Assembly: GCA_018064845.1 (NCBI GenBank)
Contig: JAGHUK010000026.1
Coordinates: 1-33,588 of the forward strand
Origin: Candidatus Hennigella equi
GTDB lineage: Bacteria > Bacillota_I > Bacilli_A > Mycoplasmatales > Mycoplasmoidaceae
Reading direction: 5' to 3'
Length of the DNA stretch: 33,588 nucleotides
Every line of letters starts with the position of its first letter. Position 1 is the first letter of the stretch. Under the pieces are notes generated by a model that saw only the letters and a program-made list of their open reading frames with translations, was not told the origin of the DNA and did not search any database. Positions 29,653-33,588 of the stretch are shown here, in pieces. The position numbers and the translations under genes are program-made.

Positions 29653-31809
29653 ATGCAAAATAAAAAACCTGATTATTACAAACAAATTTTAGAGATTGTA
29701 GCTAAAGAAGGGAAAAGACCAATACCTATTGGTATTATTCTTCGTAAGCTTTCAAACAAAGAACCTGGTGTAGATAAGAATATATTCTTTAAGAATATAC
29801 AATCTTTAATTAACTCAGCACAATTAGTAAAACTAAGAAATGGTAAATTAGTTTTAGGATACCCTAAAGCTGATGTAGATATGACAAAAATCTACAAAGG
29901 CGAAATTAGAATAAATTCTAAATTAGCTGGATTTATTACAGAAGAAGGAAAAGAAGATTCTGGATATTTTGTTCATAAAACAAACCTAGGTGGAGCTTTA
30001 GATGGTGACACTGTTGAGTTTGCTTTATTAAAAATGGATAGCCCTGGCAAGGATCTTAAGGATGCTAAAGTACTAAAAGTACTAAAACATGCTAAAGGTT
30101 TTTATGTAGGATGTTTTAAATCTGATGGTGAACACTATCAAGTTGAAACTGATGATAAAAAAATGTACCTTCCAATAAAATTGGAAGATACTGAAGGATT
30201 AACTAACGGAACCAAGTTTTTATATACAGTAACAAAGTTCACTGATACTGAAGCAATTTGTAAAGTTGCTAAGATTATTGGACATATCAACGATGTTGGT
30301 ACAGATATCTTATCTATTGTCTATGACAACGGTATTGAACCAGAGTTCCCAGATGAAGTTATTGATTACGCTAATAAATTAAAGTTAGATATTAATGAAG
30401 AAGAAAAAGCATTAAGAAAAGATTTGACTCATCTTGATATTGTTACGATAGACCCAGCTACATCAAAAGACTTTGACGATGCTGTGTATTGTGAACAATT
30501 AGAAGATGGAACATATAAGCTATATGTTTCTATTGCTGATGTAAGTCATTATGTTAAGATGAATTCATGTTTAGACTTAGAAGCATTAAAAAGAGGATGT
30601 TCTACTTATTTAGTAGATAGAGTTATTCCAATGCTTCCACACAATCTATCTGATGACTTGTGTTCATTAAATCCAAATGTTCCAAGATTAGCTCTAACTT
30701 GTGAAATGATTATTGATAAGAAAGGATCTTTCTTAGATATTAAAACTTATCCATCAATTATTAAATCACATAGAAGATTTAGCTATGATGAAGTTAACGC
30801 TTTCTTTGAAGGCAAAGACAAATTAGAAAAAGACACTCCTGAAATTAGAAAGATGTTGCAAACATCTAGAAAATTACATGATATCTTATACACAATGAAA
30901 AAGAACAGAGGGTATGTAGAACTTGAAATACCTGAAGTTAAAATTATTGTTAACGAAAAATGTGAACCAATTGAAATTAAGTTGAGAGAAACTGGCACAG
31001 CTCAATCTATGATTGAAGATTTCATGGTTGCAGCAAACGAAGCTGTAACAATTGAAGCAATTAAAGTTAAATGACCATTTGTTTATCGTGTTCATGGTGA
31101 ACCAAAAGCAGAACGTGTAGAAATGTTTAAAGTAGAAGCTAAAAAACTTAACTTTAAATTACCTGCTGGTGATTTATCAATTACACCAAAATCAATGTCT
31201 AATTGATTAATCAATAATGCTGATAATCCAAACTTAGACTTAGTTAGTATCTTAATGTTAAGAACAATGGCTAAGGCAGAATATGATACTAAGAATATTG
31301 GACACTTTGGACTAGCAAGCAAAAACTATACACACTTTACTAGTCCAATTCGTAGATATCCTGACTTAGTAGTTCATCGTTTATATTGAATGTATCTTTT
31401 CAATAGAAAAGCATATACAGATGATGATCGTAAGAAATTAGTAGAAATGCTAAAAGAATATTGTGATAAGTCCAATGAAGCAGAACTTAGAGCCATACAA
31501 ACTGAAAGAGATGTTAATGCTCTTAAGTTTGCACAATATATGAAAGATCATATAGGTGAGGAGTTTGATGTAAGAGTTTCTGCTGTAACTAAGTTTGGAT
31601 GTTTTGTGGAACTTCCAAACACTATAGAAGGTTTGATTAAATTAGCAAATCTAAAAGATGATTTTTACACATATGATGAAAGAAACTTCCAATTAATTGG
31701 AAAAAAATCTAATAGTATCATCACACTAGGAACTAGATTCAGAGCTAAATGTATTAGTGCTGATATGAATGAGAGAAGAATTGAATTTGAGGTTGTTAGA
31801 AAACTTTAA
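29653..31809 (+). CDS. rnr: ribonuclease R (3'-5' exoribonuclease)
   Basis: A 718-residue RNase II/R family exonuclease degrading structured RNA and mRNA. Order: N-terminal helix-turn-helix-like and cold-shock domains (to about 230), RNB catalytic domain with [13 protein letters not shown] (the conserved Asp cluster), [61 protein letters not shown], and a C-terminal S1 domain ([20 protein letters not shown]). In-frame UGA codons are Trp ([11 protein letters not shown]). The ATG at 29653, 1 nt after the secG stop, is preferred over an upstream TTG-type start inside secG. It is probably the main processive 3' exonuclease, and it lies beside smpB, its partner in trans-translation. Confidence 0.96.
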
Positions 31810-31811
31810 TT

Positions 31812-32246
31812 ATGAAAATTCTTGTCAACAACAAAAAAGCTTTATTTAATTACACAATCATCGATAAATATGAATGCGGTATTTCTTTGTTAGGTGCAGA
31901 AGTTAAATCCATTGTTAAATCACAAGCGAACCTTGATGAAGCCTTTGTGGTGTTTAGAAACAATGAGGCGTTTGTGTTGAATATGCAAGTTACACCGTGA
32001 GCACAATCTAACTTAAAGGGTGATGATGCTTTAAGAACAAGAAAATTATTGTTGCATAAGAATGAAATTCTTAAGATACAAAACTATATTAAGAAAAATA
32101 AAGCCACAGTTGTTGTATTAAATATTCATTTAGAACATGGAAAAATTAAATTAACAATTGCTACGGCAAAACGTAAGAACGCATCTGATAAACGTGAAAC
32201 AAAAAAGAAAAAAGATGCTCAAAGAGAAATTAAAAAATTTATTTAA
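31812..32246 (+). CDS. smpB: SsrA (tmRNA)-binding protein SmpB
   Basis: A 144-residue protein that brings tmRNA to stalled ribosomes. Seen: KKALFNYTIIDKYECGISLLGAEVKSIVKSQANLDEAFV, RTRKLLLHKNEILKI (canonical RxRKLLLHxxEI), and a basic C-terminal tail KRETKKKKDAQREIKKF that enters the decoding site. UGA encodes Trp in VTPWAQSN. The ATG is 2 nt after the rnr stop. Its 3' end overlaps the convergent tatD by 8 nt, with no hairpin terminator visible. The tmRNA gene itself is not in the window. Confidence 0.96.
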
Positions 32247-33015
32247 TTCCAAAGAAGTTAATAGCATTTGCTGTTAATTTTTTTGCAAGCTCTTCCTTTG
32301 AGATTTGTAATTTATTAGCAATATCTTCCATTACAAATTGAACATAATGAGGATAGTTTGTTTTTCCACGATATGGCACTGGAGCCAACCAAGGCCCATC
32401 TGTTTCAACCATCATTCTATCTAACGGAATAAACTTTAATGCTTCATGTAAAGATTTAGCATTTTTAAAAGTTACAATTCCTGGGATTGAAACCATGTAA
32501 CCAGCATCAATATATTTTTTAGCTCAATCTGGTCCCATTGCAAAGCAATGAATTCATATTTTATTTGGATTTTTAACCATTTTTAAAATCTCAAAACAGT
32601 CTTCTTCTGCAGATCTAACATGAATGCATACAGGTAGATTGTATTTATTTACTAGTTCTAGTTGCTTCTTAAAAAATAGTTGTTGTTTAGATTTATCAAA
32701 GTTTTCATAATGGTAATCTAAACCAATTTCGCCTCAAGCAACAATTACATCTTTATTATTTAAATAAAGTTGTTCTAACTTTTCAATATCTGTAATATCT
32801 TTGCAGTTATCTGGATGGATACCAATAGTAGCAAAAATTTGTCCTTTATATTTCCTAGCTTGTTCTACTGCAATAATAGAATCCTCTAAATTTGTACCGA
32901 CAGCATTCCAAACAATATTTCTATCTTTACAAATAGAAACAATATTGTCTAATTCTTTAATCATTGGGTCCATATTTGTATGGGTATGGACATCGTATAA
33001 AAATATGTTTTTCAT
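32239..33015 (-). CDS. tatD: TatD-family metal-dependent deoxyribonuclease
   Basis: A 258-residue amidohydrolase-fold 3'-5' exonuclease/hydrolase. Metal site: DVHTHTN (D8, H10, H12), WGEIGLDYHYEN (Glu), VCMHVR and WIHCF (His), and ETDGPWLAPVPYRGKTNYP (Asp). All positions are present. UGA encodes Trp in IVAWGEIG and PDWAKKY. The family acts in DNA repair, DNA degradation or D-Tyr-tRNA-related quality control. The exact substrate is not determinable here. It is monocistronic, convergent with smpB and overlapping it. Confidence 0.95.
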
Positions 33016-33021
33016 ATAATA

Positions 33022-33044
33022 TATTATTTATATAATAAATAATA
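33022..33044. repeat. 10-3-10 A/T inverted repeat in the tatD/tRNA divergent region
   Basis: TATTATTTAT (33022-33031), spacer ATA, ATAAATAATA (33035-33044). It contains a plus-strand TATAAT (33031-33036) and a minus-strand TATTAT (33044-33039) suited to start tatD about 17 nt before its ATG. Confidence 0.6.
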
Positions 33045-33125
33045 GATACATTATTAAGTTAATAAGTTTTTTGGCCAAATAAAATCGATTTTAACTTACT
33101 AATTATTAGCCACAAATCAAAACAT

Positions 33126-33211
33126 GCTCGAGTGGCGGAATGGCAGACGCGATAGACTCAAAATCTATTGAAGGTAACTTCTTATGGGTTCAAGTCCCTT
33201 TTCGAGCACCA
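33126..33211 (+). tRNA. tRNA-Leu, anticodon CAA
   Basis: An 86-nt class II tRNA. Acceptor GCTCGAG pairs with TTCGAGC (one G-U) before discriminator A and encoded CCA (33209-33211). D arm GTGGCGGAATGGCAGACGC. Anticodon stem ATAGA/TCTAT around CTCAAAA gives anticodon CAA at 33159-33161, reading UUG. The long variable arm and T arm GGGTTCAAGTCCC (33186-33198) are typical of leucine. The 110 nt upstream hold the tatD divergent region and no other gene. Confidence 0.95.
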
Positions 33212-33235
33212 TTTAAAAATTTTAGGTATTTAATA

Positions 33236-33588
33236 ATGAAAAAATCTAAAAAAGCAAAAACATTAGGTAAGCCTGAAAGAGTTAAATGACCTCTTGCAAA
33301 ATTTATTAATAAATTTTTCATTTACAACGTATTCTTAACGTTGGGTTTAGTAATGCTAATCTTGTCCGTTGTTTGTCAAGGTGCATTTGCTGGCGATCAA
33401 GGAAAAATTATTGGTAACATTGTAGTTTCAGTACTAGTATTTGTTGCTGGACTAGCAGGTGGGTTAACCTACTCGCTTCTACTTACCAAAAAAGGTGAGG
33501 AACCTTTAGAACAAAAATTTGCTAATTTAACAAAATGATTCTTTTGAGTACCAATTCTAGGAATTGTCTTTGACAAGATCTGAAAATC
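33236..33588 (+). CDS. uncharacterised membrane protein, 5' part
   Basis: The first 117 codons; the gene continues past the window. N terminus is very basic (MKKSKKAKTLGKPERVKWP), followed by hydrophobic helices about residues 29-50 and 63-85, then LLLTKKGEEPLEQKFANLTKWFFWVPILGIVFDKIWK leading to a third. UGA is read as Trp at four places. I do not recognise the family. A weak AGG 12 nt before the ATG is the only ribosome-site candidate. It begins 24 nt after tRNA-Leu and may be read from the tRNA transcript. Confidence 0.65.

Noticed and set aside
2797-32496. Apparent broken genes: many coding regions interrupted by TGA, looking like widespread pseudogenes.
   Set aside because: Every interruption checked is a TGA at a position fitting Trp, and the joined frames are continuous with no TAA/TAG. 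This is the mycoplasma genetic code, not decay.
33062-33106. Short palindromes TTGGCCAA and AATCGATT upstream of tRNA-Leu as a possible operator.
   Set aside because: Each is only 8 bp, they are not repeated, and no arrangement fits a known promoter or regulator site.
1-33588. Mobile elements, phage genes, CRISPR, toxin-antitoxin or defence systems.
   Set aside because: No transposase, integrase, direct-repeat array, or defence protein motif was seen; nearly every gene is a housekeeping family, apart from the exporter and PAP2 genes and a few unknowns.

Overview
The window reads as chromosome of a wall-less, AT-rich mollicute (Mycoplasma/Malacoplasma-like). UGA must be read as tryptophan: under the standard code most genes here break into pieces at TGA, while with UGA=Trp each becomes one intact family-length protein (aspS, hisS, ftsH, glyS, dnaG, rnr, tatD, the ABC genes). 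Genes are tightly packed, often separated by -1 to +3 nt, and I saw no mobile element, phage gene, CRISPR array or rRNA. The exact species cannot be fixed from sequence alone. The presence of ispF is compatible with the minority of mycoplasmas that keep the MEP isoprenoid pathway.

Layout. 1-834: end of a DUF1846 gene. 846-1439 (-): PduL-type phosphotransacylase, divergent from coaD-mutM (1511-2781). 9198-2797 (-): a two-gene exporter operon, a 1653-residue FtsX/MacB-type permease followed by an ATPase with a 250-residue N-terminal extension. 9286-10900 (+): tandem paralogous PAP2-type membrane phosphatases/transferases, divergent from the permease. 13926-10910 (-): hisS-aspS. 14016-17626 (+): a degenerate SecDF, then apt. 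17725-20944 (+): ispF-hpt-ftsH. 21004-21540: small membrane protein. 21624-24923: glyS-dnaG. 24937-25016: SRP RNA. 26010-25106 (-): ybaB-recR. 26060-29367: rsmI-ybeY-dgkA-era-recO. 29421-32246: secG-rnr-smpB. 33015-32239 (-): tatD. 33126-33211: tRNA-Leu(CAA). 33236-end: start of a membrane protein.

How the genes fit together. Protein export and membrane quality control are well represented (SecDF, SecG, SRP RNA, FtsH), as are translation and RNA maintenance (three aminoacyl-tRNA synthetases, RsmI, YbeY, Era, RNase R, SmpB, tRNA-Leu), DNA repair and replication (MutM, RecR, RecO, YbaB, DnaG), purine salvage (Apt, Hpt) and CoA/acyl-phosphate metabolism (CoaD, PduL). The accessory-looking part is 2797-10900: a giant exporter facing a pair of lipid-phosphatase-like membrane proteins.

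The regulatory pattern most worth a second look is that all five divergent intergenic regions, and the ispF promoter, hold A/T inverted repeats (8-13 bp arms, 2-4 nt spacer) overlapping the -10 region. Several genes have a TATAAT box only 6-9 nt before the ATG and no Shine-Dalgarno, which suggests leaderless mRNAs. No stretch above 300 nt lacks a gene.
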